From contig CAXAMN010003058.1 of NCBI GenBank assembly GCA_963970005.1, positions 62,001-126,000 on the forward strand: a stretch of 64,000 nucleotides of DNA, given 5' to 3'. Origin of the DNA: Durusdinium trenchii (lineage: Eukaryota > Sar > Dinophyceae > Suessiales > Symbiodiniaceae). The translations under genes and the position numbers were made by a program. Positions 1 through 12,900 of the stretch are shown here, one piece after another. The stretch's first letter is position 1. Every line of letters begins with the position of its first letter. The notes beneath the pieces are model-generated. The model saw only the letters and a list, made by a program, of their open reading frames with translations, searched no databases and was not told the origin of the DNA.

Positions 1-2460
1 CACCTCGACTGCCACATGGAACCTTGGTTTGACAATGGTTAGGCTGCTGACCCAATGGATGTCAATTTTTTCGTGCGGTCGCTACTTCTTACTTCCGGAC
101 GAGATCTGTTTGCTCTGTGCATCTCTGTGCGACTGCAACTGCACAGCTCAAGCCAGGAAACATGACGTGTCCAGCGGAATCGGCAATGGTCAGCTCGACC
201 AGCATACCTCGGCACAAGAAACAAACAAAAGAAGCTCCAGTTCCTGAAGCAGCATACTGCCTCGAGTCATCTTAGAGGTGGATGTTTGTGTGGCTGTTGA
301 ACCCCAATATGCTAGCCAGTAGGGCCTGAATGTCGGTGCGGGACCCTTCCTGAAACCTAATGACCTTTTGGTTTACTATCTGGTCTGAATCTATGACTTG
401 CAGCTGTGGTACGGCAAAAGGCGGGGCGCGTCAGAATGGCAATCTCAGATTCACCTTCCAGGCTTTTGAATTTGAGCCGGTCAGGTCCAAGTGCTATTTG
501 TGATCACAGGTTCGGTAAACTTCCAGAAATCTTGGCCAAAGTCATGTTTGCTCATGCGCTCTGTGCACTCAGTTCACTCCACTCACTTCCGGAAACACAG
601 CGCCTGTGTGTGGAAATGGCCGTGTGAGAGCATGGAATTGGGAGCAGAGGTGCATAAGCTCAAGCCTCAGAACTGAAGATCGTTTGCATTGCTTGCCACC
701 ACCACCTATCGGGGTCACCCGAGACAAAGCAAAGCCCTTTGACTGTTCACCTTGTCCAACACCCCAAACACACTCACCCAGCCAAAGTGGAAGATCTGAG
801 TCGGCCATTCCAAGTCCAAAGCCTACTTAACAAAAACAATCATAAAAAGTCCACACAATACAAGTCCTTTCCACTGGCTTTGGGAAGTGGCTTGCGTTTC
901 TTTCTTGACATCCAAACATTCATTCCTGACCACACACCAAACACAAAACAACTGCCCCTACTAGCCTACCTTGGGGGGCGGACTGCAAAATGGAATTGGT
1001 TAAAAGGATAATGGGGATTGGAGTTTGGCCCGATTAGAACTTTTGCACAAACACTAAACACTGCCAAGAAATTCCCTTCATTCTCTGGTCTTAGAATGTA
1101 GGTGTCTTCGCAGAAAGCCTTCAACTCAACTGAAAGGCAGCAAAGCAGGCCAAGTAGCTGATGACTCCCATCAATTTCCACAAAAACTACTGGCCTGAAG
1201 CACAAGCGAGCAGCCACGGTGCTTCTCCAGTTGCAGTGGCCCTATAGATAGAACCCCATGAATGCACGATACTAGCAGGGCAGCTTCATTCAATTCAGTG
1301 GATCAGTGACGGATTTCATTGGCACTCATGGCTCAAAATCAGATTTGAACTGCCCACTGCGCAAGCCCTCCTCATGTGGAGAGCCAAACTGCCAAAACGC
1401 TGCAATTCCATGTTCTGTTTGGGTAGGGTCCGGACTTGAAAGCAAAGTGCTTCAATTTGGAATGCAACCCCACCGTTGATTAAGCCCTCTACTACAAGGT
1501 GGCAATCTTGCCAATCAAGAAACTGTTCTGTCGAGTTGCTCTGTCTTGCCACTGCCACCTGGTTTGGCCCTTTGCCGAATCGCGGCCTTGCCACTAAAAT
1601 CCACCTGGCTGGAACATCACATTCATGCCGTGGAAAGAAACCTTTGGTGCTTACTGTATGTTCTGATTGCGCTTACTGTTCCCAGTAGCTCAAACAGGTG
1701 TTTAGGCGAGAGCCGTCATGTGCCACCGGAGCCTACAGCCCCCAAAAACCGCAAAAACTGTCTGTTGCTTCAAGTGTACAAGGGCCCTGTGAAGTTTTCA
1801 CCTACCTCACCTTTTACCTCCAAGGCCAAATAGCACGCGGTGCAAATCTTAAACCGGGGCAGAAAACATAAATTGCGCTAATTTCGCTGATTTGTTTTAG
1901 CACTCATCCGGGCATGAGTGCACAACCAACAAACGGCTCATAGAGTGGGAGGAAAGCTGCAATCCAAGTCACGCTTAGATTTTGAAAGTAGGCAGGGACG
2001 TGCAGATGTGGCTCTGGAATGGGGCACAAAATCCGCTTCAGCTGCCTCGATGTGCAACAATGATCAGAAACAATCCAAGTGAAATGAAAGACACTGCCGT
2101 CAATCTTATGCTTGGAGCTGTGGCACACAATTAGAGCAGTGTGAACAAAACATAACCTCAACATTGCATACACTTCTGTCACTTTAGTGCCTGCTAATCA
2201 CTGGCTCGTGTTCCAATGCTTTGTGAAATCAACGCGGCTTATTCGTTTCCAGGCCCGAAAACGGGCAGCAAGCTAGTCAAGTAAAACGAGGCGCCTCTCC
2301 ACATCTAAACGGCGGCGCGCATTGTAGTCTGCGAGCGACTCCTGGCAGGCCCAGACTCAGCATACAAATCCTGGGGCTACAAAATCCTAGTTTTTCATAG
2401 TTCTTCTAGGTTTGTCAGTACCCTCTTGTGGACAGTTATTACTCATAATCACTAATCTCC
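1..2460. other. gene-poor flank, no gene assigned
   Basis: No reading frame here has a recognisable domain. Several minus-strand frames of 80-90 codons (966-1217, 1316-1594, 1904-2182) have protein-like composition and could be exons of a minus-strand gene. I could not join them with phase-consistent splice sites, so no gene is called. Confidence 0.4.
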
Positions 2461-2598
2461 TCATGGCCAAATGATAGTGTTCTGAGGTTGAAGGCCATCG
2501 CTAGTAAGTTGGAGGCCATCGATTCCCCAGTCCTTTGTTTCATATCTGCTTTCTTCAGCTCGCTGGCGATCCAAGGCTAGTGCTTTTGCTGCATTTGC
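2461..2598 (-). CDS. possible exon of an uncharacterised gene
   Basis: A pyrimidine-rich tract ending in CAG precedes a G at 2598 on the minus strand. From there an open frame runs to a TGA at 2461. Its first part is Ala-, Gln-, Arg- and Glu-rich and reads like helical protein (it begins ANAAKALALDRQRAEESR). The family is not recognised. The exon could end earlier at a GA or GC donor around 2515-2525, in which case the TGA is intronic. Upstream and downstream partners were not found. This is a splice-site-plus-composition call only. Confidence 0.25.
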   Translation of the reverse strand, partial: ANAAKALALDRQRAEESRYETKDWGIDGLQLTSDGLQPQNTIIWP

Positions 2599-2699
2599 CT
2601 GGACAGGAAAGCGGAACCAAGCCCTACAAACCCTGCACCACCCATAGCAGCTTAAAACAGGGGGAAGCAAGATGAAGCAAGGAATTCCAATCACTCAAT

Positions 2700-5600
2700 T
2701 TAAAGGGTTGGCCAGGCTGGTCAATTCAAGTTCTGTGCAATCTGCCAGGTTCCTGGCTGGCACACTGCATGGCTTTCCGTGGTATTTCACGCGTGGCTTC
2801 TACCCTGAAAGCTCTGCAAGAACCTATGTAGAACACAAAACCTGACTCGTTGGATCTATATAAGTGGTGAAACGTCTCCAGTACCTTGCATCCTTGCGTT
2901 TCTCTGGGGGGGGGTGTCTTGTACTAAGACCTCACGCAGCCGCCATACCAGGCCTTCTTAAAGAGCACATCTGACTCATTGGCTTTTAGCTTCCGTCGGT
3001 TGAAGATGGCTTCTTGTGCCAACTGATCTCGACAAACACCAACATCCAAGCAGGTGCCTTAGCTCAAGTATGGGTCCCCTTTTTGCAAGATACTGTTTTG
3101 AAAAATGACCTTTCGGCCTTGGGAAGTGTGGTTTTCGGAGAAGTCCTGTCAATCAAAAAAGAAACGTCCTTGCAAAGGCCCAGAAGATATACTTTAGATA
3201 TTATGTTGCATAATTAAGCCGTAAACCCCATGTGTTCCTGCAATTTTGAAAGCAATTCTGACCAACTCTACGGTGAACAATCATGAACAATCAACTGAAA
3301 CAGTGTCTTATTCTTCCAACCAGGGGAGTGGGTGGGACGTGTCCTGTCAATACCCAAATTCCGGGTCTATCGGACCTTGAATCAAACCCATCACCACAGC
3401 CGGAAGGGGAAGGATCTGTCACATGGTGCGGCAGGCTTCCAACCCACAAACTCCATATGTTGGCCAAGATGCCCCAAGCAGGATTTGATTTGCTCTTTGA
3501 TTCTTTTGTTTGTCGGCCCTTCAGCGGCCTGCCATTCACCAGGCACCGCATGCACTGTGTCAAAAGGAACATGTCCTAAACCTACGATTGCAATACACTA
3601 CCCTTGGCACATGTTCTTGTGGAAATGTCAGGTCGATGGTTCATACTCTGATCATGAAGGTGAGTTCTTCAGTGGCAAGTAGCACATTATATATAGTGTG
3701 TGTGTGAGGGACGGTCAAATCACCTTATTCTTCTTCAACTCGAAAATGCGTGTCATCAGTTTTGAACTTGACCTTATCGTTTTACCGCGTTTTGAGTTTG
3801 TCACATACATACTCATGATCATACAGCACTGGGGTTATCGGTTTTGCGGTGCACCTTATCGTTTTGCAGGTTTTTGTGCACAAACCTACCCTGCTTTGAC
3901 CGTAGCTCATATATACACACAGTATATCAAATTTCCCAGCGAAGCGATTTGGGATGGATGTTTGATCGGCTTCGTTATCACTAATAGGGCACTCCGTGGA
4001 CCTGAGATGGCGATGTACATCAGAACACTTGCAGGTTGGCAAAACGTGGAGTTTCGATCAACATCCCTGGCCCTTAATGAGCGTTCAAGACTGGCATAGA
4101 CAAATGTTGTGCAATTTGTGTGAAGACATGAGAAAACCATATAAAACCATTCTACTGCAACTATAACAATGCCGCGAACTGTTGCCGGAAACATCCTACA
4201 CAATCTGTTTCCTCTGAAGACTGAAGGCTCGCTGTGTGCGATGCCAGAACATCATTCCGCCAAAACATCCCCGGGCAAATGAAAGGACTTGGCCCCCTAT
4301 GCATCTTCAACATTGTTTGCGTCCTCTGCTTCACTGATTCTGCTGGGAAAAAAACATTACATTAAATGCTGCAGACCCTGTCACCCCACTGAAGAAGTAT
4401 ATGTCAGTCCTTGCCTCCAACTCCGAGTTGAGTCAGCACCATGTCTGGCACTGCCCTGTCTGGAAAGAGGAGTCAATGGCCCTCGACCTCTTGCAAGGTT
4501 GCAGCAGCTCCACATGACACATTGGGAAATGTGCATTTCGGTTGTCGAAAATGGGGGCGTTGCCGAGAAAACATCGGCCGTGTTTTTCTTTGCGTTGAGG
4601 CAACATCGAGGTATTCTTCAAAGATCAAAAACCGATCATATTCGAGTCTCTCGTGGATGGTGGACATTTCGGTGCGGAAGGAAAACAATGACAACAGTTT
4701 ATAATAGTACTTAAGCATTAAGAGGTGAACTCTATACATGATTGATGTTTGTCGTATTTATGTTGTCTTATTAGCCAGAATGCATGAAAGAGTGACAAAC
4801 TCTTGTTTGTGAAATTGAAAACGTTACTTTTAATTTAAAGTTTGTCCAGGTGCGACCAATTCTGCTGTGCCACTACGATTTGGATCGATTTGGAACTGTG
4901 GTCCCTTAGCTTCACAATCTACAGTATATTCTACACTTCTGAGTTTATTTGCTCGCTTTGTCAGCGGTGTTTTTGCGAAGCCTTCATTCGTACTAAAATT
5001 CTTGAAAAACCAAAGTGATCCCATCGGTCCATCGGCTGCGCCGAACTCTTGACAGTACAATCTTTACAGCTGATGCCACAGGCAAGAGAGAGAGAGATGT
5101 GGGGCCCCATGCCATTTGGAAGCGTCTGTCAGGTTGGGACTGCCAGTATACCAATATATCCCAAAGAAACCATTAAGAAATCATCAAGTACAATTGTAAA
5201 TTTACGGCCGATTAGGACACATGAAAAAGCATAACTCTTTTCGGAAACCATGAGGACGAGTTTGCTTCCCGACCTTCCGCTCCTCAAGGAACAAAATGGC
5301 GTTTACGGTGCTTCAGCATGACTGCTTAAGAAATCTTAAGAACCCCACGGTTTTTGCTTAATTACGCGGGGGGCTCGATATGACGAGACCCTGATTAAAC
5401 ATGTAAAACTGGGTACTCAGAGCTGCTCAATTGCAGTGTTTGAGACAGAAAGGTCAGGGGAAAGAATGAAACCAAGAACAACCATAAAATCGATCAAAAT
5501 GTCTCATGATTGAACCTCTCATGAACGATACGAACGAATGAGTGGAGCTTCTGTCTATGTTTCCCTTTTCCATTTATTGGTACATTCACGAAGGACAAAA

Positions 5601-8462
5601 GCTTGTTAATAAGTGGAACTTTTCTGGGTGTAAGACCTCATGATACCTCATGCATTGACTACCAATATCCTTTAACCATATACAGTAATTGAGTCCAAGA
5701 GGCTGTGGGTGGCAGTGCACCTTTTTATATAGCACTTTTGATGTTGCGTTTGATCATCTGACGTGTGTAAAGCCTTGCACACATGTTCCCTAAGTATCAA
5801 ACAAGATTGAAAAGAGTCCTGTTGAAGAGTCACTTCCCTCCCTTCCTTCATTCATAGCAACCATTTTCTTTGTAACAATTGGATTGGATCTTCTATTTAA
5901 AAGGGATTCTTCACAATTTGCTTCAAGTGGAGCGTACTAGTCAATAAAAGGTGGCAGCAATTAAACAAAGGAGCGCTGATTTCAATATTGTTCAGTGGCA
6001 ACAAGTTGTCAAAATACATTTCGGTGATAGTGTTTGTGATTGATGACATCGAAATAAGGCAATAAGGCTGAAACAATTCAGCTAAGTATGGGAGAAGCCG
6101 AAGAACCACAAAAGGAGCCAAAATAACAATGCTTGAGGAAACTAATAAAAAGTTAGAAGGGGAAGCGCATTAAACGGAAGAATTGCAAGTCAAGAGTGCT
6201 AAGTAACAAACAGTATACAATAAATTGTACAGCGTACGGGACTTCACAAACCAATAAATAGGTCAAGGCTTCAATTTGGGCTCCCTCCATACCAGAAAGA
6301 ATGGCAAACTGTTTAACACTGGATAGAATCAATCAAATAAGCAGAAAAACACATTCTTGAGTGCGGACTGTTTGTCATCATCCAGGATATGCGCACCAAA
6401 GGCATCCTTAGCCTTACATCCTCGACTCTTTGTCCTTTTTGAGGGAGGGATCCAGTTTGCTCCGCCACGCCTAGGTCGCTGAAAGGGCTCAATGAGGTCA
6501 CGTCCTTGGAAGCTCACTTTGCATGAAAGGAGAATCTGCAGCAGGGGCCTAGCAATGGTGAGGGGCATTGAGAAACATATGAGCCACCGGCAAGTGTCTT
6601 GCATCAAATGACATCAGGATTTGGGAAGTGTGTGACCCTTGATTGCTGTGTTTGTCAGTTGCATCAACTTTGGTTAGAATCTGTGTTTTGAGATCCCACA
6701 TCACTCTCTACTTGTATCTGTCTTCTGTTATTTTTCAACGTACCTCATTAATTTGGTGGCATGAAAATGCGTATATATATATATAGCCTATAGGTTTAAA
6801 CCAATAACGATTGCCAAGCACGTTCCACACGTTCAAGACGTGCTCCAAGTACGCAGCAGACTTGGATTCCGTGGACAAACCTCATCACAGCTGGTGCAAA
6901 AATGGTGTCTTCTGTTGCTTGAAACTGCGACACCTGTTGCAGTCACCCTTCGGCTCCGCATGAGGGAACATGATTCCGGTTGAAGGTCAACGCTTTGAAG
7001 GTTTCAAAAGATGGGCGCCCGCACCACTTTGCAGCCGATCCACCCAAATGCTGCCAAGACCTATGCTCCTGTGCCAAATGTCAGGGTAAGTAGTTTATTT
7101 CTTTGCATAAGGTCTAAGAATCAACCCGCTCTAAGTGTCATCCACAGCCCCGACAAAAGAAAGCAACGAACCCGAATCTCAACTCCAATTGAATTCCAAG
7201 ACTACACTCAAGACACGCAACGCAAAATCGGAAAGCTCAAGCTTTGTACTCATTCTTCTGTGTCTAGGCGTTGTCAAGTTTGCAAACTCTACTGGCAGCA
7301 AAGCTGAACAAACAGAGGAACATCTGGGTATAACGGTATAACCAAGAACCGAATGAGTCATACCTAAACAAAAGTAACATCAACCCCAACCCCAACATCT
7401 TGGTGGAAGCTGGACGTCGTACGAAGGGCCGGCCCGGCCTCTGCCTTTTCTGGGCAAACTTGGCCAAACTGCCCGGGGACTTCTCTGGAGTCGGCAGCTC
7501 TACCACCTCGGAAGCGACCAGCTAGTCAGCTGTATCGTGGTAGTTTATGGTAGTTTGATGTAAACTGAGCCAATCCACTAAACAAATCTAAACAAACACT
7601 TGGTTCCGTCAAAAACCAACAAACTGTATAGCTTCTATCAGTTGTGTTTCGTTTGCATGTTCATGCAATACCAGTGGATCCTTCAGGTCACTCACTGGTG
7701 CGCCAAAAGCCCCAATCAGCCAAATCAACTGCCTGTGTCTCTGCCATTCTCTGCTATCTTTCAAGCGAGACATCTGGTTTATTGAGAGTCTAGGCTCGGT
7801 CTTTGTCTCGGTCAAGCTTCCAAATGTGAAGCATGCAACATGTGCAGAACGTAGCAGCTCATCTGAGACTCGCGCCGTAGTGGCATCTTTATGCGCACGG
7901 TCCTGGTGCCACGATTCACTGATTCACCTTGAAGAGGTCGTGACAGGTCGTCACAGATTTTGTGCGGAGAGGGTCAGCTGGCATAACATGACGTGGCACA
8001 ACCAAATATCTCCATCAATATCTCAACTAGCTCCCTGCAGCTTCTTGTGAAGAACCCAAGGTTAGTCAATGGAGATGTGAGATGATGTGAGATGATGTGA
8101 GCTGTGCAAGTTGGCCGAGGAATGGGCATCCATCCAGCTTTGGACAACTGGGTGATTGCTCGTTTTTGGGGGTAGGGGTTCCCATCATTCCCGGTGAATG
8201 CTCCCAAGCAAGCTTCTTAGGCGTCCTGGATGCTCCAGGGTTCGAGGGATGGTGCCGAAGAAGGCCGAAAAAACTGAGCCTCCACCGTGCCGACGTGCCA
8301 AATGGGTTTCATTCGCGAGTCTTGCATGACGTTAGGATGTCTATATAGTATCATACAGTCATGTCCACGTAAGTCATTTCCTCTACGTCACTACTCTGTG
8401 AACATCCGTGAACCTATCGGATCGGACATTATCGGACCTATACATCTCCCTCTCATTAATAG
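2700..8462. other. gene-poor stretch
   Basis: No supportable gene. It contains a short (TA)n tract at 6773-6786 and a GAGA run at 5086-5096. A minus-strand frame at 6329-6607 (92 codons, basic and Asp-rich stretches) could be an isolated exon or gene remnant, but no splice partner was found. Confidence 0.4.
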
Positions 8463-8533
8463 CTTCTAGTAAGGCACCTGTTACTACTAGTAAGGCACTT
8501 GTTACTAGTAGCGATGCACTTGTTACTAGTAGA
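8463..8533 (+). repeat. CTAGTAG-family short tandem repeat
   Basis: Three units of roughly 21-24 bp built on the core CTTGTTACTAGTAG, separated by variable tails (TAAGGCA, CGATGCA). The same core occurs in larger clusters elsewhere in this window (41.1, 53.9, 54.3, 59.0, 63.8 kb). Confidence 0.85.
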
Positions 8534-9994
8534 AAGGAATGGATGCTCTCTATCTCTCTCTTTGTAATCTGTGTATGTCGTCCAGGTTGGTCGAAGCCTT
8601 GAAGCCGGCGATTGCTGCCTTGACTTGCTGGCCGTGTCAGCCCCATCAGCTGGTGAGAGCATAGCAGGCGGCGTTGACTCAAAATGTCGCTGGATGTCTT
8701 GGGCTATGCCTGGGCTAGCAGTTAGCAGCTATGGGTATAACTAGCTAAGGGGGTAAGGCCGTTCAAAGCTTGAAGCTCTGCTGAGGCTTATTTTTTCCTC
8801 AACTAAAAGAGCTCGTGAAGTGACCTGCAGTCTGTAAACTCGTTGTTGAGCAACCCGAGTCCAAACAAAAAACATGAAAAACTGCATGCAACTGGTGCTG
8901 CTTTGAGCCAAACACAAGACAGGAGCACGTCAATTGGCATTCTTAGACTGACTGGCCCATGGGACATCCCTCACCTAGGGAGCATTTCAAGCACAGGTGA
9001 ACCAGGCAGAAAAGTGCCCAGTGTTGCCACCCCTTGAAGAAAACACAAAGACACTGACTAATTATGATCAATCATATATAACTCGGGTGCAAGTTCTCTT
9101 TTCAGGACCACCTGAAGATTGTGACTCCTGGCTGGCCCCTCCAGCAGAGCAAATGGCTAGTGACGGATGAGGTTCACCATGGATGGCTATGCCATCTTCA
9201 AGCCATAACATCCATTTCAGATATTGGTTGCAACCTTCATCACTGACTGCAATTGAATTGACTTACTGGCCATGTGCTGCCTCATCCAAGCAACCCGGGT
9301 CTCTTGCGGCTTTTGCGTCTTCAGAGAGCCCTTGGGCGCCCCAAAAATTTCGCTGATGGCTGATGAAATAAGACGGTCAAACTATGCCAAACTAGTCCTC
9401 GTGAAAAGACATCTATGCCATGTCAAAAGCTAATAGAAAGGCTGTGCACCTGAGTGCGCCTGCGTCAAGCCTATGCTCCAAAGTACATTGCGGATCGACT
9501 GGTCGTGCGCAGAGTCAGCTAGCTTTGGCTTTCTTCAGGCTACAGGCGTCATGTTCCTTGCGGGTTCAAGTCAGGTGAAAATGGTTTGGATTCGGTTGGG
9601 ATCTGGCAATGTCACGCAGCACCTGCTGAATCAGCAGCGGCAGGAGGCAGAGTCTACATTCGACATCTATTGAACACGAATGATCCAAGAACAGTAAAGG
9701 ATGGACAATCGAAAAGGCTGCTGGAGAATTCAAGCGTCTGCTCCATTCCCCTCAAAATGTGTACGATTGAACATCCCCCTCCGAGTGATGGCGATTGTAG
9801 GTGCTGCTGTTGGTTCCCACTACGCGAACTGCTGCCTTGATGCCACTCTCGAAGTTATCATACCACGCAGAATTCAAGTTCCTTTGATCATGTTGGAGGC
9901 ATCACGCATGCGTCAAACGACTGTTTGCCGTGACCCGCACACACTGAACTGAAACCTCTTCTTGAACATGGTGAACTATGCAGCACCTGTGAAG
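8534..9994. other. no gene recognised
   Basis: Several short plus-strand frames (for example 9473-9673) overlap the 3' flank of the minus-strand beta-helix gene and show no domain. Nothing else is evident. Confidence 0.4.
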
Positions 9995-12900
9995 CTATGC
10001 AGGTTTGTACAACCCTACCAGCTCCTTTAATTGAAATCCGCAAACATTCCAAAAACTCTCTGGGCACCAAGGGGGAGGTGCATCACAAAAACATTCGGTA
10101 TTGCCAGCAAGTGTCCAGTAGAATGGGCAAACAAAGCCTTTTACTGTTGCAGCATGCTTCAGTGCTATACCTGAATTCGCAGTCGCTGACGAGCAGTTAT
10201 CACATTGACAACATACTCTACAGAATATGGCTGGCTACATCTTTCTCTGACAGGACGCTTGACAACTAAGAGTCATAATGAACCGTTGGAGGAGATCGGG
10301 CAAGTCTTGATTAAGATTTGTGTCCATCAAGTTTTTGATATAAAAAGAAATTCCACGATGTGGGGACTGTTTGGAGCAGGCAGCCAAACACTATGCAAAG
10401 AATGACATCTGAAACCGAGACGCCTGCTTTCACAATATTTCCTTCTTCCACAAAGTAAGCATAAACCCCAATGCCTTGTTCGAAAGCGGAGCTGATGCTC
10501 GGGAAAAGGAAAACAGGCCGTGCTCATGCTAGGCTGCTAGGTCAGGTAGGCTTACGTGACATGGAGATGTACCACTGCAGGGTATCCGTCAAATGAAGCA
10601 CAGTGGCTTAACAAGTACTGGTCAAAGCGACTTTTGCACCGGAAATGCTGAATAGATCAGCCAGAACAGCCTGATCGTGCCAATAGCTCCCCAAAGGACA
10701 AACAAAAAACTGCTAATGACCTCCAGCTTGCCGATGCCTGTGTGGTTCAATGCATTGACCCTGTAGCCACTCACACCATTTGCCCCATAGTTCGGTGTCT
10801 TGTCCCAATCCTGCCGTGCAAAAGAGTCCATTTCGCTCTGATAGAAGAAAGTGGCTCCTCTTTCTCCGTTCCTCAAGGTTTGGGCTGAGCTGTGACAAAC
10901 AAGGAACAGCGCATTTTTTCGACACATCATCTTGTGCACAAGAAGGCCAGTGCAAGCCGGAGTTCCAAACAACCAAATCCTTCTCACAATGCTCAGAGAA
11001 AAGGCCATAAGACACCACATCATCGCCATTGACCACAACTCCATGGTCACAGTACCTACTACGTCGGCTACGTATGTCATTAAAACAACGTAATCATACA
11101 TAATCCTTCATGAAAAAGTCAGCGAAAAAGCTGGAGCGAACAAGCTGGCCGGAATGATCGGAAAAAATTGCCCGAAACGTAGAGGATTGGAGTTGGAAAT
11201 TAACTCCAGCACCCACCGACCTGAATTTTTGTTACTGTAATTAGTCTGTTCTTGAAAAATGCGTTGAGCTCGTGATGGTGCCTGATTGCGCAGGCGCCAC
11301 AACCATCCTGGCAGCAGTCTGCACGCCAAGCCCAAACATTGTCCAGGATCACGTGGTTGCCACTCACTTCAAACCTTAGCTGCTAGCAATCTATGAGTGG
11401 CGATAGTGCAAGTACGCAAGTGGCGCCAATGCGGCAAGTAGCATGGTCTTTGCCGAGACAAGCTCCGTGTCAGGTCCACCAACTCGTGCAAAAACATCTG
11501 CAATAAGTCCAGGATTGTTCGGGTTGCCACTGGAAGGCTTCCACCACAGCAACCGCTTTGAATGGATCGGACCGGCTTGAAGCAAGAGTCCTGCTACCCT
11601 GACCCCTGTTGCTGCACCAATTTCCACCACTGAGTTGCCATTGGTTGGAACAAGGGTTGCCATGCCCAAGCCCAGCAAAACTTGCTGACGGGCTGACGAA
11701 TTAAATCCAACCCTGATGGGGGCAGGTAAGTGATAAATGCCTGGTGCCAGAATGACATGTCGGCCTAATGCAAGCTTGGCATTGATCATGGCAAGATCTG
11801 TGGCGTTTGTTGCGACAAAGACCTCCTCAAAGTCAACGATCGCCTCTTCCGCATTCCAAGTTACACCACGCGCAGATCTTTGCAGCTGCGGTATTCGAAG
11901 ACTGTACCTGCCATTGGCATCCTCAGTTTGGAACCCTGCAATGGGGCATCTGTAGTGCAGTGACACTCTGCTTTCCTATGGCCCCATACCGGGAACAAAG
12001 TATGCTGAGAAAGGAGAAAACGCGCAATCGCAAAAAAACTGCCACGCTGATCAGCTTAGCATCAATGGTTATGTAAGGTTTGTCCACGATGACCGGTGCA
12101 TGTGATCTACCAAGCTCTTGTGGGCTGGGGCTGGTGGGGTTGACCGACGTATTTGTGCAGGTTGTCGTTGGAGTTGGAGTCCATCCGCTTGTGCCCATAA
12201 AAACAAAGTTTGCAGCTCTGGATGGATCATTGAAGTAGAAGGTGCTGTCCACCTGTCCAAAGCTCTCACAGCAAAGGGAAAGGGAACATGTCCCACCCGA
12301 TGTGCTGATCTATACAATATAGCCTTCTCCGTGGCCAAAAAAAAACGTCAAAGCCTTCAAGCATGGTATCAAAACACCCTCCTGCCCCCAGCTAGTCACT
12401 ATGTGGCCCAATCATTGCAACACAGGAGATTGGTCCAACATCAAAAGGTAGTTATGATGAGAGCTCGATCAACAACTGGTTTGAGCACCATTTTGGGTCT
12501 CAACATGTCTCAACTCAAAAAATTGCTGGAATCCAGTCCCACCTTGCAGTTCCGTATCATCCACTGCTGTTGTCGCACTAGATCCTCTGCGCAGAACAGA
12601 CACACCCACAAAAAACACACACACAAGATCTGCCAAACATTATATAACATGACATAATAGTAGCTTCTTGATGCATCAGCCTGGAAGCTATCAAAAAAAA
12701 TAGAAAACCCAACTTCAGTGCCAAGGAAAGTAGCTAATCGGCCGTCGACCTTCACGTTTGCAACAAAGCCGCCGCTCCCTTCGGATGGTGTCGAGCCTGG
12801 GACAGGCAGCTGAGCAATTGGGTCTGTACAGTCAGTCTGTATACAGTAACTATAACAACTTCAGGTGGATGCTTGAATGCAATAGGATTGGGACCAGGAT

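Noticed and set aside
12118-12657. A 179-codon plus-strand frame.
   Set aside because: It is antisense to exons 8 and 9 of the beta-helix gene, whose exon phases and motifs are far better supported.
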